Shown: piece after piece, positions 1 through 9,976 of the stretch | How positions within the stretch are numbered: position 1 is the first letter of the stretch | Layout of the letters: the number at the start of each line of letters is the position of its first letter | Assembly (NCBI GenBank): GCA_946886565.1 | Contig: CAMPIX010000010.1 | Location: 13,826-77,825 of the forward strand | From: an uncultured Altererythrobacter sp. | Lineage (GTDB): Bacteria > Pseudomonadota > Alphaproteobacteria > Sphingomonadales > Sphingomonadaceae | Direction of reading: 5' to 3' | Length of the DNA: 64,000 bases | Program-made: the position numbers and the translations under genes | Notes under the pieces: model-generated | Told to the model about the DNA's origin: nothing | What the model saw: only the letters and a program-made list of their open reading frames with translations | Databases searched by the model: none

Positions 1-130
1 CCGCGATCGCCTCCGCCTCCTCGATCGGGCAGAACTCCTGCGCCTGGCGCAGTTCGTGCGCGGCTTCCTGCGCGCGCTCGGTGTCGGAGGCCAGCATGGC
101 CAGCCGCGTGTACCCGTTTGAAACGCCCAT
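1..130 (-). CDS. nadK: NAD kinase, N-terminal fragment
   Basis: Partial gene running off the left edge; only the first 43 residues, beginning MGVSNGYTRLAMLASDTERA, are present. The stretch PIEEAEAIA just before the edge matches the region that precedes the GGDG phosphate-binding motif in alphaproteobacterial NAD kinases, which make NADP from NAD and ATP. The catalytic motif itself lies outside the window, so the call rests on resemblance of the N-terminus. A start at the internal Met (residue 12) is also possible. It is divergent from the EAL gene that follows. Confidence 0.55.
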   Translation of the reverse strand, partial: MGVSNGYTRLAMLASDTERAQEAAHELRQAQEFCPIEEAEAIA

Positions 131-250
131 GGCGGGTGGCTCCGTCCCCAGTCGGCGCGCAACCTATGGGCGGCCGTCCCGATTTGCAACGCGCGCCGCG
201 TGCGGGCAGACGGTTTACGGATATTCGGCCACTCGGCGGGAATGAACAGC

Positions 251-1048
251 ATGACCTCGATCCACGATCGCCGCGCATCCGACCGCCGCACAGGCCGGCC
301 ATCGCTGGCGACCGACCTTGCACAGGCGATGGCCGAAGGGCAGATCGACGTGCTGTTCCAGCCGCAGTTCGCCTGCGCCGACGACCGCCTCGCCGGCGCG
401 GAAGCGCTCGCGCGCTGGAACCACCCGCGCGAGGGACGGATCGGCGCCGAGGCGATGTTCGCGATCGCCGGTGCGGCGGGGATGGCCGAGGAACTTACGC
501 GCCATGTCGCGGCACGCGCGCTGGCGGAAGGCGCGCGATGGCCGGCGGCGTTGCGTCTCTCGCTCAACGTGACCGCGGCGGACCTCGGCGCGCGCGAATT
601 CGCCGAATCGATCGCGGCGCTGATCGAGGATTCGGGGTTCCCGGCCGGACGGCTCACGCTCGAGATCACCGAACAGGCGCTCGTGTGCGATGTCGAGCGC
701 AGCGCGGCGCAACTCGCGCGACTGGCGCAGCGCGGCATCCGCATCGCGCTCGACGACTTCGGCGCCGGGTTCTGCAACTTCCGCTATCTGAAGATCCTGC
801 CGCTCGACTATCTCAAGCTCGACCGCACGATGGTCGAGGGGATCGTCTCATGCGAGCGCGACCTGGCGGTGTTGCGCGCGATCGTGGCAATGGCGGGCGC
901 GCTCGATCTGGCGGTGATCGCCGAGGGTATCGAGACCGAGGACCAGCTCGCCAAAGTACGCGCCGAGCACTGCGCTCTTTATCAGGGCTTCCTGCGCGCA
1001 AGACCGATGGACGCCGCCGCCTTCCTGCGGTTCGCCGAGGCCGGCTAA
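251..1048 (+). CDS. EAL-domain cyclic-di-GMP phosphodiesterase
   Basis: Stand-alone EAL domain of about 265 residues with no visible sensor or membrane segment. The expected catalytic residues are all present: the EAL signature (AEALARW), the Asn of LNVTAADL, the Glu of LEITE, the double Asp of LDDFGAG, the Lys of YLKLD, the Glu of AEGIE and the Gln of YQGF. It should therefore hydrolyse c-di-GMP to pGpG in the cytoplasm. The ATG at 251 was chosen because a GGCGGG element lies about 10 bases upstream; an in-frame ATG at 242 sits too close to it. The stop overlaps the mfd stop by four bases tail to tail, so the two genes converge with no room for a separate terminator. Confidence 0.88.
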   Translation: MTSIHDRRASDRRTGRPSLATDLAQAMAEGQIDVLFQPQFACADDRLAGAEALARWNHPREGRIGAEAMFAIAGAAGMAEELTRHVAARALAEGARWPAALRLSLNVTAADLGAREFAESIAALIEDSGFPAGRLTLEITEQALVCDVERSAAQLARLAQRGIRIALDDFGAGFCNFRYLKILPLDYLKLDRTMVEGIVSCERDLAVLRAIVAMAGALDLAVIAEGIETEDQLAKVRAEHCALYQGFLRARPMDAAAFLRFAEAG

Positions 1049-4000
1049 GCTGCGACCTTCTCGCGCTTGCCCGCCTTGCGCACGATCCCGCTCAGGCCCT
1101 TGGTGAGCTGGAACAGCCCGTTGAGGCGAGACCTGGGATCGCCCCATGGGCGATTGATGACCAGCTTCATATCGGGCCGCAGCTTGGCGGTGCCCTGCAG
1201 GCGGTCGACATAGGCAAGCAGCCCCGCGGGGTCGGGGAAGTCGTCGTTGTGGAACGTCACCAGCGTGCCGCGCGCGCCGACATCGATCTTGGCGATGTTG
1301 GCTGCGATCGCCTGCTGCTTGATCTCGATCAAGCGGACGAGATTGGCGGTCGCGTCGGGCAGGGGGCCGAAACGGTCGATCATCTCGGCGGCCATCGCCT
1401 CGACCTCGCCCTTGTCCTTCGCATCGTTGAGGCGGCGATAGAGCGCCATGCGCACCGCGAGGTCGGGCACGTAGTCCTCGGGGATCATGATCGGCGCGTC
1501 GACCGTAATCTGCGGGCTCAGCCCCTCGCTGTCGCGCTCGAGCCCGGCGTCGCCCGCCTTGGCGGCGAGAATCGCGTCCTCGAGCATCGACTGGTAGAGT
1601 TCGAAGCCCACCTCGCGGATATGGCCCGATTGCTCGTCGCCGAGCAGATTGCCAGCGCCGCGGATATCGAGGTCGTGACTGGCGAGTTGGAACCCCGCGC
1701 CGAGGCTGTCGAGGTCGCCGAGCACCTTGAGCCGCTTTTCCGCGACTTCGGACAGTGCGACATCCTTCTCGTACGTGAGATAGGCATAGGCGCGCAGCTT
1801 CGAGCGGCCCACGCGACCGCGCAACTGGTAGAGCTGGGCGAGGCCGAAGATATCGGCACGGTGGATGATGATCGTGTTCGCGCTGGGCAGGTCGAGCCCG
1901 CTCTCGACGATGGTGGTCGAGAGCAGCACGTCGTACTTGCCCTCGTAGAACGCGCTCATCCGCTCCTCGATCTCGCCGGCGGCCATCTGGCCGTGCGCGG
2001 CGACGAACTTCACCTCGGGCACGTGCTCGTGCAGCCAGTCGGAGACCTGCTCCATGTCCGAGATGCGCGGGACGACGATGAAGCTCTGCCCGCCGCGATG
2101 GTGCTCGCGCAGCAGCGCCTCGCGCATGACCATGTCGTCCCATTCCATCACGTAAGTCCGCACCGCGAGGCGGTCGACCGGCGGGGTCTGGATGGTCGAA
2201 AGTTCGCGCAGGCCGCTCATTGCCATCTGCAGCGTGCGCGGGATCGGCGTGGCGGTGAGCGTGAGCACGTGGACGTCGGCGCGCAGCTGCTTGAGCTTCT
2301 CCTTGTGGGTCACACCGAAGCGCTGCTCCTCGTCGACGATTACGAGGCCCAGGTTGCGGAACTTCGTGGTCTTCGAGAGGATCGCGTGAGTGCCGATCAC
2401 CACATCCACGGTGCCCGCCGCGAGGCCCTCGCGCGTCTCGGCCATTTCCTTCGCCGGGACGAGTCGCGAGAGGCGGCCGATCTTCAGGGGAAAGCCCGCG
2501 AACCGCTCGACGAAATTGGCGTAGTGCTGGCGCGCGAGCAGCGTGGTCGGCGCGACCACCGCGACCTGCTGGCCCGCCATCGCTGCGACGAACGCGGCCC
2601 GCAACGCGACCTCGGTCTTGCCGAAGCCGACATCGCCGCATACCAAGCGGTCCATCGGCTTGCCCGCCGAAAGGTCGCCGAGCACGTCCTCGATCGCGCG
2701 GTCCTGGTCGTCGGTTTCCTGCCACGGGAAGCGTTCGGCGAACTGGTTGTAGCTCGCTTCCTCGGCCTCGAGCGCGGGCGCCTTGCGCAGCGCGCGGCGC
2801 GCGGCGACCTGCATGAGCTCGCCGGCGATCTCCCGGATGCGCTCCTTGAGCCGGGCGCGGCGCTTCTGCCAGGCCTCGCCGCCGAGCCGGTCGAGTACGA
2901 CCGCCTCCTCGCTACTGCCGTAGCGGCTGAGCACGTCGATGTTCTCGACCGGAATGTAGAGTTTGTCGCCGCCCTTGTATTCCAGCATCACGCAATCGTG
3001 CTGACTCTTGCCGACCGCGATCGGTTCGAGCCCGAGATATTTGCCGATCCCATGCTCGACATGGACCACCAGATCGCCGCGATTGAGCGCGGATAGCTCG
3101 GCGAGGAAGGCGTCGGAATCCTTGCGCTTCTTCCTGCGCCGCACCAGCCGGTCGCCGAGCAGATCCTGCTCGGTCAGCAGTTCGAGATCGTCGTTCGCGA
3201 AGCCGGTCTCCAGCGGCAGGACGAGCGCTACCGGCTTGCCCTTCGCGGCCATCCCGAGTGCTTCCTGCCAGCTCTCGGCGAGTTGGGTCTTCGCCCCTGC
3301 TTCGGAGAGGATCGAGGCGATGCGCGCGCGGCTGCCGGCCGAGTAGGCGGCGAAAAGCGCCTTCTTGCCGGCCTTTCCGACTGCGTCGAAGTGGTCTGTA
3401 GCCGCCTCGTACAGGTTGTCGCCGCGCGCGCGCTCGGGCGCGAAATCGCGTGCCGAGGCGAACCCGAAGTCGATCACGCGGTCGCTTTCGGGTTCGGCGA
3501 AGATCGTCGTGCGGTGGGCCGGCGCCCGATCCAGCGCTTGCCCGAACTCGGTCTCGGACAAGTAGAGCGCGTCCGCCGCGAGTGGGCGATAGCTGCCCTT
3601 GGCCTGACCGCCGGTGCTCGTACGCTGTTCGTGGTAGTCGGCAATGTCGCCGAGCCGCTCCTCGGCGGCCTGGAGCGCCGCCGAATCGATCGTCACCAGA
3701 TCGTCGCTGCCGAGATGGTCGAACAGCGTCGCCATCCGCTCCTCGAACAACGGCAGCCAATGCTCCATCCCTGCGAGCCGCCGCCCTTCGCTGACTGCCT
3801 CGTAGAGCGGGTCCTGCGTCGCGTGCGCGCCGAACAGCTCGCGATAGCGGATGCGGAAACGCTTGATGCTATCCTCGTCGAGCAGCGCCTCGCTCGCGGG
3901 GAGCAGCAGATGCGACTGGAGCACGCCCGTGCTCATCTGGGTCGAGGGATCGAAGCGGCGCAGGCTTTCGAGTTCGTCGCCGAAGAAGTCGAGCCTCAGA

Positions 4001-4536
4001 CCCTCGTCCATGCCCGAGGGGAACACGTCGACGATCGAGCCGCGCACCGCATATTCGCCCTTGTCGACCACGGTGTCGGTGCGGCTGTAGCCCTGCCGCT
4101 GGAGCAACGCCGCAAGGCTCTCCCGCCCGATCTCGACACCGGGCTTGAACTCGCGCACGCTCTCGCGGATACGAAACGGCGTCAGGGCGCGCTGGAGAGC
4201 GGCGTTGACCGTGGTGACGAGCAGTTGCGCGCCGGCCCTGCCGGTCTGAAGCCGGTGCAGCGTGGCGAGGCGCGCCGCGCTGACTGAAAGCGCGGGGCTC
4301 GCCCGATCATAGGGCAGACAGTCCCAGGCGGGAAATTCGAGCACCTCCAGCTCGGGCGCGAAATAGCGCGCCGCATCGGCCACCCCGCGCATCGCCGCGT
4401 CGTCCGCCGCGACGAACACTGCGCGGCCTTTCGCGGCGCGCGCGAGGTCAGCGAGGACCAGCGGCTGCGCCCCGCGTGCGACCGACGCGAGGGTGAGCGG
4501 TCGCTCGGCCTTCAGGATGCGTTGGATATCGGGCAT
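1045..4536 (-). CDS. mfd: Transcription-repair coupling factor Mfd
   Basis: A 1163-residue protein of normal Mfd length. It removes RNA polymerase stalled at DNA lesions and recruits UvrA. The N-terminal UvrB-like region is followed by a CarD-type RNA-polymerase-interacting domain ([15 protein letters not shown], near residue 480). The superfamily 2 translocase motor follows, with Walker [12 protein letters not shown] and the DEEQRFG box, then the conserved RGRVGRS motif VI, and a C-terminal TRCF domain. Convergent with the EAL gene on one side; about 130 bp of non-coding DNA separates its start from sdhE, which reads in the same direction. Confidence 0.98.
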   Translation of the reverse strand: MPDIQRILKAERPLTLASVARGAQPLVLADLARAAKGRAVFVAADDAAMRGVADAARYFAPELEVLEFPAWDCLPYDRASPALSVSAARLATLHRLQTGRAGAQLLVTTVNAALQRALTPFRIRESVREFKPGVEIGRESLAALLQRQGYSRTDTVVDKGEYAVRGSIVDVFPSGMDEGLRLDFFGDELESLRRFDPSTQMSTGVLQSHLLLPASEALLDEDSIKRFRIRYRELFGAHATQDPLYEAVSEGRRLAGMEHWLPLFEERMATLFDHLGSDDLVTIDSAALQAAEERLGDIADYHEQRTSTGGQAKGSYRPLAADALYLSETEFGQALDRAPAHRTTIFAEPESDRVIDFGFASARDFAPERARGDNLYEAATDHFDAVGKAGKKALFAAYSAGSRARIASILSEAGAKTQLAESWQEALGMAAKGKPVALVLPLETGFANDDLELLTEQDLLGDRLVRRRKKRKDSDAFLAELSALNRGDLVVHVEHGIGKYLGLEPIAVGKSQHDCVMLEYKGGDKLYIPVENIDVLSRYGSSEEAVVLDRLGGEAWQKRRARLKERIREIAGELMQVAARRALRKAPALEAEEASYNQFAERFPWQETDDQDRAIEDVLGDLSAGKPMDRLVCGDVGFGKTEVALRAAFVAAMAGQQVAVVAPTTLLARQHYANFVERFAGFPLKIGRLSRLVPAKEMAETREGLAAGTVDVVIGTHAILSKTTKFRNLGLVIVDEEQRFGVTHKEKLKQLRADVHVLTLTATPIPRTLQMAMSGLRELSTIQTPPVDRLAVRTYVMEWDDMVMREALLREHHRGGQSFIVVPRISDMEQVSDWLHEHVPEVKFVAAHGQMAAGEIEERMSAFYEGKYDVLLSTTIVESGLDLPSANTIIIHRADIFGLAQLYQLRGRVGRSKLRAYAYLTYEKDVALSEVAEKRLKVLGDLDSLGAGFQLASHDLDIRGAGNLLGDEQSGHIREVGFELYQSMLEDAILAAKAGDAGLERDSEGLSPQITVDAPIMIPEDYVPDLAVRMALYRRLNDAKDKGEVEAMAAEMIDRFGPLPDATANLVRLIEIKQQAIAANIAKIDVGARGTLVTFHNDDFPDPAGLLAYVDRLQGTAKLRPDMKLVINRPWGDPRSRLNGLFQLTKGLSGIVRKAGKREKVAA

Positions 4537-4665
4537 GTCCTGTCCAAAAATCGGGATGCGTCAGTGCGTTCCGTGCACGCGCGAAAACCCGCCCGGCGGA
4601 TACGGACGGGTTGCGGGTGGCGATGCTCACATAGCGAAGCGAGCGGAGATTCCCACCCGGCGGAA

Positions 4666-4926
4666 TCAGATTTCGACGTAGTCCAGCTTCTGCATCGCGG
4701 CCATCTGCGCGCCCGCGAACCGTTCGGGCACGGCCTGGGTCCTGAGCGCCCAGGCCATCACGTCGACGTCGTCTTCCTCGAGCAGAGCTTCGAACCACGC
4801 CAGATCGGCCTCGGTCCAACCCGCGTGATAGCGGTCGAAGAATCCGCCGATCATGTAGTCCGCCTCGCGCGTGCCGCGGTGCCAGGCGCGAAAGCGGGCG
4901 CGGGAGAGGTGGGTGGGATCGGGCAT
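4666..4926 (-). CDS. sdhE: FAD assembly factor SdhE
   Basis: An 86-residue protein with the RGTRE (RGxxE) motif that contacts the flavin site of succinate dehydrogenase SdhA during covalent flavinylation. The following ADYMIGGFFDRY segment and the C-terminal helical part fit the SdhE/YgfY/Sdh5 family, and the length is typical. It lies between mfd (same strand) and the divergent recG, a neighbourhood common in Sphingomonadales. Confidence 0.93.
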   Translation of the reverse strand: MPDPTHLSRARFRAWHRGTREADYMIGGFFDRYHAGWTEADLAWFEALLEEDDVDVMAWALRTQAVPERFAGAQMAAMQKLDYVEI

Positions 4927-4949
4927 TGGCCGCGCCTATCTGTCCCGTC

Positions 4950-5020
4950 ATGCCAGCGCAAGCTGGCATCGCTCTCCACAAGGTCCGGCCTTGCGGCACG
5001 CGATCCCAGCTTTCGCTGGG
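4950..5020. repeat. Two-hairpin intergenic palindromic repeat (REP-like)
   Basis: Two perfect hairpins lie in the sdhE-recG gap: ATGCCAGC (4950-4957) pairs with GCTGGCAT (4962-4969) around GCAA, and CCCAGC (5005-5010) pairs with GCTGGG (5015-5020) around TTTC. This layout resembles dispersed extragenic palindromes of alphaproteobacteria. Neither hairpin has a T-run, so it is not a classical terminator. Confidence 0.7.
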
Positions 5021-5046
5021 ACGACGATAGGCGTTAAGAGAGGCCG

Positions 5047-7107
5047 ATGCGTCCCGAGGTTCTCAATCCGCTGTTCGCCGAAACCGCGACGCTCGACGGG
5101 GTGGGCTCCAAGCTGCAGAAGCCGCTCGACAAGCTCGGGCTGTCGCGGGTGAAGGACGTGGCCTACCACCTGCCCGAACGGTTCGTGACGCGGCGGCCGG
5201 TCGAGAATCTCGATGCGGCGAGTGAGGGCGAGCAGATCGTAGTCGCGCTCACACCGGTCGAACACCGCGCGCCGCGCAGCGGGCGCGGACCCTACCGCGT
5301 GCTGGCCGAGGACGCGATCGGCAATGTTTGCGCGCTGACCTATTTCGGGCGCGCCTCCTACACCGCGAAGAAGCAGTTGCCGGTGGGCGAGAAGCGCTGG
5401 GTCGCGGGCCGGCTCGACCGCTACGGGGATATGCTCCAGATCGTCCATCCCGATCACGTCTCGGAGGACGGCGGTAATGCGCTTGGTCAGTTGTGCGAGC
5501 CGGTCTATGCGCTGTCCGAGGGGCTGACCCAGCCCAAGGTCGCGGGGCTCGCCGAGCAGGCGCTCGCACGGCTTCCTTCGTTGGCCGAGTGGATCGAGCC
5601 CAGTCAGTTCGAGCGGCAGAAATGGCCCGCCTGGGCCGATGCGCTCAAGCTCGCGCACACAGGCGAGCACGCCGCGGCGCGGGATCGGCTGGCCTACGAC
5701 GAACTGCTCGCCAACAGCCTCGCGCTGATGCTGGTGCGCGCGGACAACCGCCGCCGCAAGGGCCAGCCGCTGCGGGGCGACGGGTCGCTGCGCGCGAAGC
5801 TGGCGTTGCCGTTTCCGCTGACCGGCGCGCAACAGCGCTCGATCAGCGAGATCGAAGGCGATCTGGGGCAGGAATCGCCGATGTTGCGGCTGCTGCAAGG
5901 GGATGTCGGCGCAGGCAAGACCCTGGTCGCGCTCGAGGCAATGCTGATCGCGGTGGAGGCGGGCCGGCAGGCAGCACTGCTCGCGCCGACCGAAATCCTC
6001 GCACGGCAGCATTTCGAGACCCTGCGTGCGATGCTGCGGCCGACCGGCGTCGAGATCGCGCTGCTGACCGGGCGGGACAAGGGACGGGCGCGCGAATCGA
6101 TCCTGATGGGGCTGATGGACGGGAGTATCCAGATCGTCGTCGGCACCCACGCGATCTTTCAGGAAAGCGTCGGCTACCGCGATCTCGCGCTGGTGGTGAT
6201 CGACGAGCAGCATCGCTTCGGGGTCGCGCAGCGGCTCCAGCTCGCGGGCAAGGGGAAGCGCGCGCCGCACACCCTGGCGATGACCGCCACCCCGATCCCG
6301 CGCACGCTCACCCTCGCGCATCACGGCGAGATGGACGTCAGCCGGCTCGACGAAATGCCGCCGGGGCGGCAGGCGATCGACACGCGCGTAGTCGCGCAGG
6401 AGCGGCTGGCGGACGTGGTCGAGGCAGTCGGGCGGCATATCGGCGGCGGGCAGCAGGCCTATTGGGTCTGCCCGATGGTGCGCGAGCACGAGAGCGAGGA
6501 TATCGCCGCGGCCGAGGCGCGCTACGCCGCGCTGCGCGAGCGCTTCGGCGAGGCGGTGGTGCTGGTCCACGGGCAATTGAAGCCAGAGCTCAAGGACGCG
6601 GCGATGGAGCGCTTTGCGCGCGGCGAAGCGAAGCTGCTCGTCGCGACGACGGTGATCGAGGTCGGAGTCGACGTGCCCGCAGCGACGTTGATGGTGATCG
6701 AGCAGGCCGAACGCTTCGGCCTGGCGCAGCTTCACCAGTTACGCGGAAGGGTCGGGCGGGGGAGCGAGAAGTCGACCTGCCTGCTGCTGCGCGGGGAGGC
6801 GCTATCCGAAACCGGCCGCGAACGCCTCGCCCTGATGCGCGAAACGCAGGACGGGTTCCGGCTCGCGGAAGAGGATTTGCGCCTGCGCGGCGGCGGCGAA
6901 CTGCTCGGCACGCGCCAATCGGGCGACACCCCGTTCCGCGTCGCCGAACTCGAACAGATCCAGCGCCTTCTCCCGCTCGCGCACGACGACGCGCGGTTGC
7001 TGGTCGAACGGGACGGCGGGCTGGAAGGCGAGCGCGGCGCGGCGGCGCGCATCCTGCTCTACCTGTTCGAACGCGACTGGGGCGTGCAGCTGCTGCGCGG
7101 CGGGTAG
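5047..7107 (+). CDS. recG: ATP-dependent DNA helicase RecG
   Basis: A 686-residue RecG of full length. It regresses stalled replication forks and processes Holliday junctions and R-loops. An N-terminal wedge/OB-fold domain (residues about 1-190, with the KRWVAGRLDRYG strand region) precedes the helicase motor, which has Walker A GDVGAGKTLVA, the DEQHRFG box, MTATPIPRT (motif III) and QLRGRVGRG (motif VI). The ATG at 5047 is preceded by a purine-rich GAGAGG. Divergent from sdhE, with the REP-like hairpins between them. Confidence 0.98.
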   Translation: MRPEVLNPLFAETATLDGVGSKLQKPLDKLGLSRVKDVAYHLPERFVTRRPVENLDAASEGEQIVVALTPVEHRAPRSGRGPYRVLAEDAIGNVCALTYFGRASYTAKKQLPVGEKRWVAGRLDRYGDMLQIVHPDHVSEDGGNALGQLCEPVYALSEGLTQPKVAGLAEQALARLPSLAEWIEPSQFERQKWPAWADALKLAHTGEHAAARDRLAYDELLANSLALMLVRADNRRRKGQPLRGDGSLRAKLALPFPLTGAQQRSISEIEGDLGQESPMLRLLQGDVGAGKTLVALEAMLIAVEAGRQAALLAPTEILARQHFETLRAMLRPTGVEIALLTGRDKGRARESILMGLMDGSIQIVVGTHAIFQESVGYRDLALVVIDEQHRFGVAQRLQLAGKGKRAPHTLAMTATPIPRTLTLAHHGEMDVSRLDEMPPGRQAIDTRVVAQERLADVVEAVGRHIGGGQQAYWVCPMVREHESEDIAAAEARYAALRERFGEAVVLVHGQLKPELKDAAMERFARGEAKLLVATTVIEVGVDVPAATLMVIEQAERFGLAQLHQLRGRVGRGSEKSTCLLLRGEALSETGRERLALMRETQDGFRLAEEDLRLRGGGELLGTRQSGDTPFRVAELEQIQRLLPLAHDDARLLVERDGGLEGERGAAARILLYLFERDWGVQLLRGG

Positions 7108-7111
7108 GGTC

Positions 7112-9118
7112 CTAGGCCACCCGGCGCGAGACCTCCGCATCGCGGGCGCAGAGCGCTTCCGCCGCCTCGAAATCGAGCGGTTCGGAAAAGTAATATCCTT
7201 GCGCCTGGTCGCAGCCGAGGAGCCGCAGCGCTTCGATGTGTTCAGCGGTCTCGGTGCCTTCCGCGACGATCGCGACGCCGAGGCTGCGCGCCAGTTCCAC
7301 GATCGCCTTGACGATGTCCACCCCGGCCTGCCCGTCCGATATCGCGCCGATGAAGGAGCGATCGATCTTGAGCGTCTCGAACGGAAATTTCTGGAGATAG
7401 GAAAAGGTCGAATAGCCTGTCCCGAAATCGTCGATGCTGAGCGACACGCCCATGGCGCGCAGTTCCCCGATTACCGCGCCGGTCGCCTCGTCGTCACCCA
7501 GCGCCACGCCTTCGGTCACCTCCAGGCTGACGCTGCGCGGCTCCACCGCATGCCGGCGGAGGATTTCCTCCACCCGCGCGGGGAAGCCTTTTCGTAACTG
7601 AAGCGGCGAAACGTTGATGCTCATTCTGAGCAGTTCGTCAGCCCCGCGTCGGGCATTCATCCGCACGAGTGCAGCCAGCGCGCGGTCCAGCACCCAACCC
7701 CCGAGTTCGTCGATCAACTCGTTGTCTTCGAGCAGCGGGATGAACTCCGAGGGCGGGACCTTCTCGCCGTCGGACCCCGTCCAGCGGGCGAGCGCCTCGA
7801 AGCCGTCGACCATCCCGTCGGCGAGCCCGACGATCGGCTGGTACGCGATCGAGAAGCCATCGAAACCGCCTGCGATGCCCCGGCTCAGTTCCTGCACCAG
7901 ACGATCGCGCCGCGCGGTTTCCTGCCGGCGGATGTCGTCGTAGATCATTACTTGCGAGCGCCCTGCGGCCTTGGCGGCGTACATCGCATCGTCCGCGTCG
8001 CGCACGATCGTCTCTCCGCCGCGCTCGCTGTCGCTCGACTTCGCGAGGCCGACCGACACACCGATCCGCACGGTATGCCGGCCCAGAGCCATGGGTGCGC
8101 CGACCGTTTCCACGACGCGGTGAGCCACAGCTTCCGCGATGGCGTCGACCGAATCGCGCTCATCCTCGATCAGGATGCAGAATTCGTCGCCGCCCATCCG
8201 GGCGATGGTCGCCTGGGCGTGCGCGGCGTCGCGCTCGACGCACTGCGCCAGCACGCTCGCGACCTGCACGAGTACGGCATCGCCGACTGCGTGGCCCAGT
8301 CCGTCGTTGACCGCCTTGAACCGGTCGAGGTCGAGAAACAGGACGCAATATCCGGTGCCGGCGCGATCCTGCATCTGCTCGGCGCGCTGAAGCCGGTCGG
8401 CGAAGAGCTGGCGGTTGGGCAGACCCGTCAGCGGATCGTGCAACGCATCGTGCGAGAGGCGCTCCGCCATCTCGATCCGCTCGTGCATGCGCGCCACCTG
8501 CGCCGCAACCTGCATCAGCAGATCGAGCAGCCCTTCGCGCAGCGCGCTGTCCTTGGACGCCATGAACTCCATGACCGCGACCACGCGCTCGCCGCACAGC
8601 ACCGGCACCGCCATCGCGCAGCGCATACCGCACTTCATCGCCATCAGCCGACGCGCGAAACCCATCGCCGACTGTCCGATCGCATCCTCCACGACCGGCG
8701 TGCGCTGTACGAACGCGCGCACCACGAGATCGTCTTCGTTCGCGATTGAGATTAGGGTCTGCTGTGCGAAGTGGCACAGCGATCTGGCGTCCTCGTTACT
8801 TGCGCGCGCGACCGTGGCGGGACCGAGCGACTGGCCATCCTCGCTGAGAAAGAACACACTGCCGAACGGCCAGCCGGTGCGCTCGAGAACCCCCTCGACC
8901 GCAGCGACCAGCACTTCCTCGAGATTGCGAGCGTTGTTGGCGTAGGCGGCGACCTTGCCCAGCAGCTCGACGTCGAGCTTGTGCTCGTAGAGCTGGCGCA
9001 GGCCGGCCTCGGCCGTGCCCTCGGCTTCCTCGCGCGCGCGCCGTTCGCGGCCGAGCCGCTTCTCCAGCCGTTCGATCCTGTCCGCGCAGGTCGCGCAGGA
9101 ACCGGTCGTCTCGCTCAT
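7112..9118 (-). CDS. GAF-GGDEF-EAL c-di-GMP turnover protein, H-NOX partner
   Basis: A 668-residue cytoplasmic protein. It has an N-terminal coiled coil (with CATC at residues 8-11), a GAF domain at about 50-210, a GGDEF domain at about 225-385 with intact RMGGDEF, and an EAL domain at about 400-660 with GFEALARW, INVSP, LEVTE, SIDDFGTG, LKIDRSF and AEGTE. Both catalytic domains look competent, so it may make and break c-di-GMP depending on input. Its ATG overlaps the stop of the upstream H-NOX gene (ATGA at 9115-9118), which points to translational coupling and a functional pair. H-NOX proteins are known to control neighbouring diguanylate cyclase/phosphodiesterases in response to NO. Confidence 0.92.
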   Translation of the reverse strand: MSETTGSCATCADRIERLEKRLGRERRAREEAEGTAEAGLRQLYEHKLDVELLGKVAAYANNARNLEEVLVAAVEGVLERTGWPFGSVFFLSEDGQSLGPATVARASNEDARSLCHFAQQTLISIANEDDLVVRAFVQRTPVVEDAIGQSAMGFARRLMAMKCGMRCAMAVPVLCGERVVAVMEFMASKDSALREGLLDLLMQVAAQVARMHERIEMAERLSHDALHDPLTGLPNRQLFADRLQRAEQMQDRAGTGYCVLFLDLDRFKAVNDGLGHAVGDAVLVQVASVLAQCVERDAAHAQATIARMGGDEFCILIEDERDSVDAIAEAVAHRVVETVGAPMALGRHTVRIGVSVGLAKSSDSERGGETIVRDADDAMYAAKAAGRSQVMIYDDIRRQETARRDRLVQELSRGIAGGFDGFSIAYQPIVGLADGMVDGFEALARWTGSDGEKVPPSEFIPLLEDNELIDELGGWVLDRALAALVRMNARRGADELLRMSINVSPLQLRKGFPARVEEILRRHAVEPRSVSLEVTEGVALGDDEATGAVIGELRAMGVSLSIDDFGTGYSTFSYLQKFPFETLKIDRSFIGAISDGQAGVDIVKAIVELARSLGVAIVAEGTETAEHIEALRLLGCDQAQGYYFSEPLDFEAAEALCARDAEVSRRVA

Positions 9119-9639
9119 CGCGTCCACCGCACGTCGAGACGGTCGGTTGCGCCGGCAGGCTTCTCGACCGCGATCCGGTCGCCGAAAACCGCGGCCGCCC
9201 CATCCATGAAGCCGTGGGCGAGATCGATCATGTCGCGATCGGACTCGTAGATCATTGTCACGGCGTCCTCGCCATGGCGGCGCGTGTGGAAGAACGGGCA
9301 GACCGCATCGGGATAGAGCTTGCGCACCTCCGGATGGATCATCTCGTTTACCGAAAGCACGAAGTCCTGCGACGTTGCGTGAGGATCGAACAGCGACGGA
9401 TAGAGCTCGCGCAGCAACGGCATGGCGCGCACGCCGAACCAGTGCAGCACCTCGCTGCGCGTCCGGCCGGTCTTCGCCGCAGCGGCCGCGACTAGCGCCT
9501 CGATCTCCGCATCGTCGTAATTGCCGAGCGAACTGTAGGCGCCGCCCACACCGGCGTCGTCGATCAGGTCGTCCCACACATCCGCGCCGTATTCATCGGT
9601 AACCGCTCGTTCGAGCAGGTTGAAAATCACGCCCTTCAC
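9115..9639 (-). CDS. H-NOX haem nitric-oxide sensor
   Basis: A 174-residue haem-binding H-NOX domain. The proximal haem ligand is His102 in IHPEVRKLYP. The haem-propionate-binding YxSxR motif is Y131-E-S-D-R135, so both fall exactly at the numbering used for the Thermoanaerobacter protein. Residue 140, the distal Tyr of oxygen-binding H-NOX proteins, is Leu here, which suggests an NO-selective sensor. Overlaps and precedes the GGDEF-EAL gene in a two-gene operon. The start at 9639 gives the canonical MKGVIFNLLE N-terminus. The gene lies about 210 bp outside the left end of the integrative element, so it belongs to the host chromosome. Confidence 0.93.
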   Translation of the reverse strand: MKGVIFNLLERAVTDEYGADVWDDLIDDAGVGGAYSSLGNYDDAEIEALVAAAAAKTGRTRSEVLHWFGVRAMPLLRELYPSLFDPHATSQDFVLSVNEMIHPEVRKLYPDAVCPFFHTRRHGEDAVTMIYESDRDMIDLAHGFMDGAAAVFGDRIAVEKPAGATDRLDVRWTR

Positions 9640-9849
9640 GCCGGTGCTCCCGTTGGTCTCGCCGGCGGGAATAGAGGCGCGAAGTTATGGATTTGCTAAC
9701 GATGTCGGCGATGGATTCAGAACCGATGCGAATCTGCGGACAGCGCCCGAAGCGCGGGGCTCAACGAAAGTTGCCGAGACGCGAATACTCTCCGCCCCGC
9801 GCTATCACTGGCCCGACCCAGATCACCCACGGAGCGCTGTAAGCTTGGA

Positions 9850-9873
9850 AATTGGTCGGGGAGAGAGGATTCC
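9850..9873 (+). repeat. attL: 24-bp core direct repeat of the integrative element
   Basis: Identical for 24 bp to 40139-40162. It begins AAATTGGTCGGGGAGAGAGG and contains the last 20 or so bases of the tRNA-Pro gene, including CCA read on the minus strand. No other part of a tRNA is present here, as expected for the duplicated half-site left by integration into a tRNA 3' end. Confidence 0.9.
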
Positions 9874-9940
9874 CGACCTTTTTTCGACCGCTTCTGAGGA
9901 AGCCCAGAAAACAGCCATTTCCACGCTTAAGGTCGAAGCG

Positions 9941-9976
9941 TGTGGCACAATCTGTGGCACAATTTGTGGCACAGCG
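9941..9976 (+). repeat. Left integrase arm-type repeats, 3 x 12 bp
   Basis: Three tandem 12-bp units of consensus TGTGGCACAATT start at 9941, 9953 and 9965; the third ends in GCG. They lie about 70 bp inside attL. The same triple array occurs at 40025-40060 about 80 bp inside attR. Symmetrical placement beside both core sites suggests arm-type binding sites for the element's integrase or its directionality factor. Confidence 0.7.

Noticed and set aside
118..3096. A 992-codon open frame on the plus strand
   Set aside because: It is antisense to mfd and the other frame of the EAL gene; its Arg/Ala-rich translation is the usual product of the opposite strand of GC-rich genes.
4948..6735. A 595-codon frame on the minus strand
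   Set aside because: Antisense shadow of recG, with low-complexity Arg/Leu/Gln composition and no family features.
9941..9976. Tandem 12-bp repeats as a CRISPR-like or minisatellite array
   Set aside because: No spacers, only three short units, and the same array at the other end of the element points to integrase arm sites.
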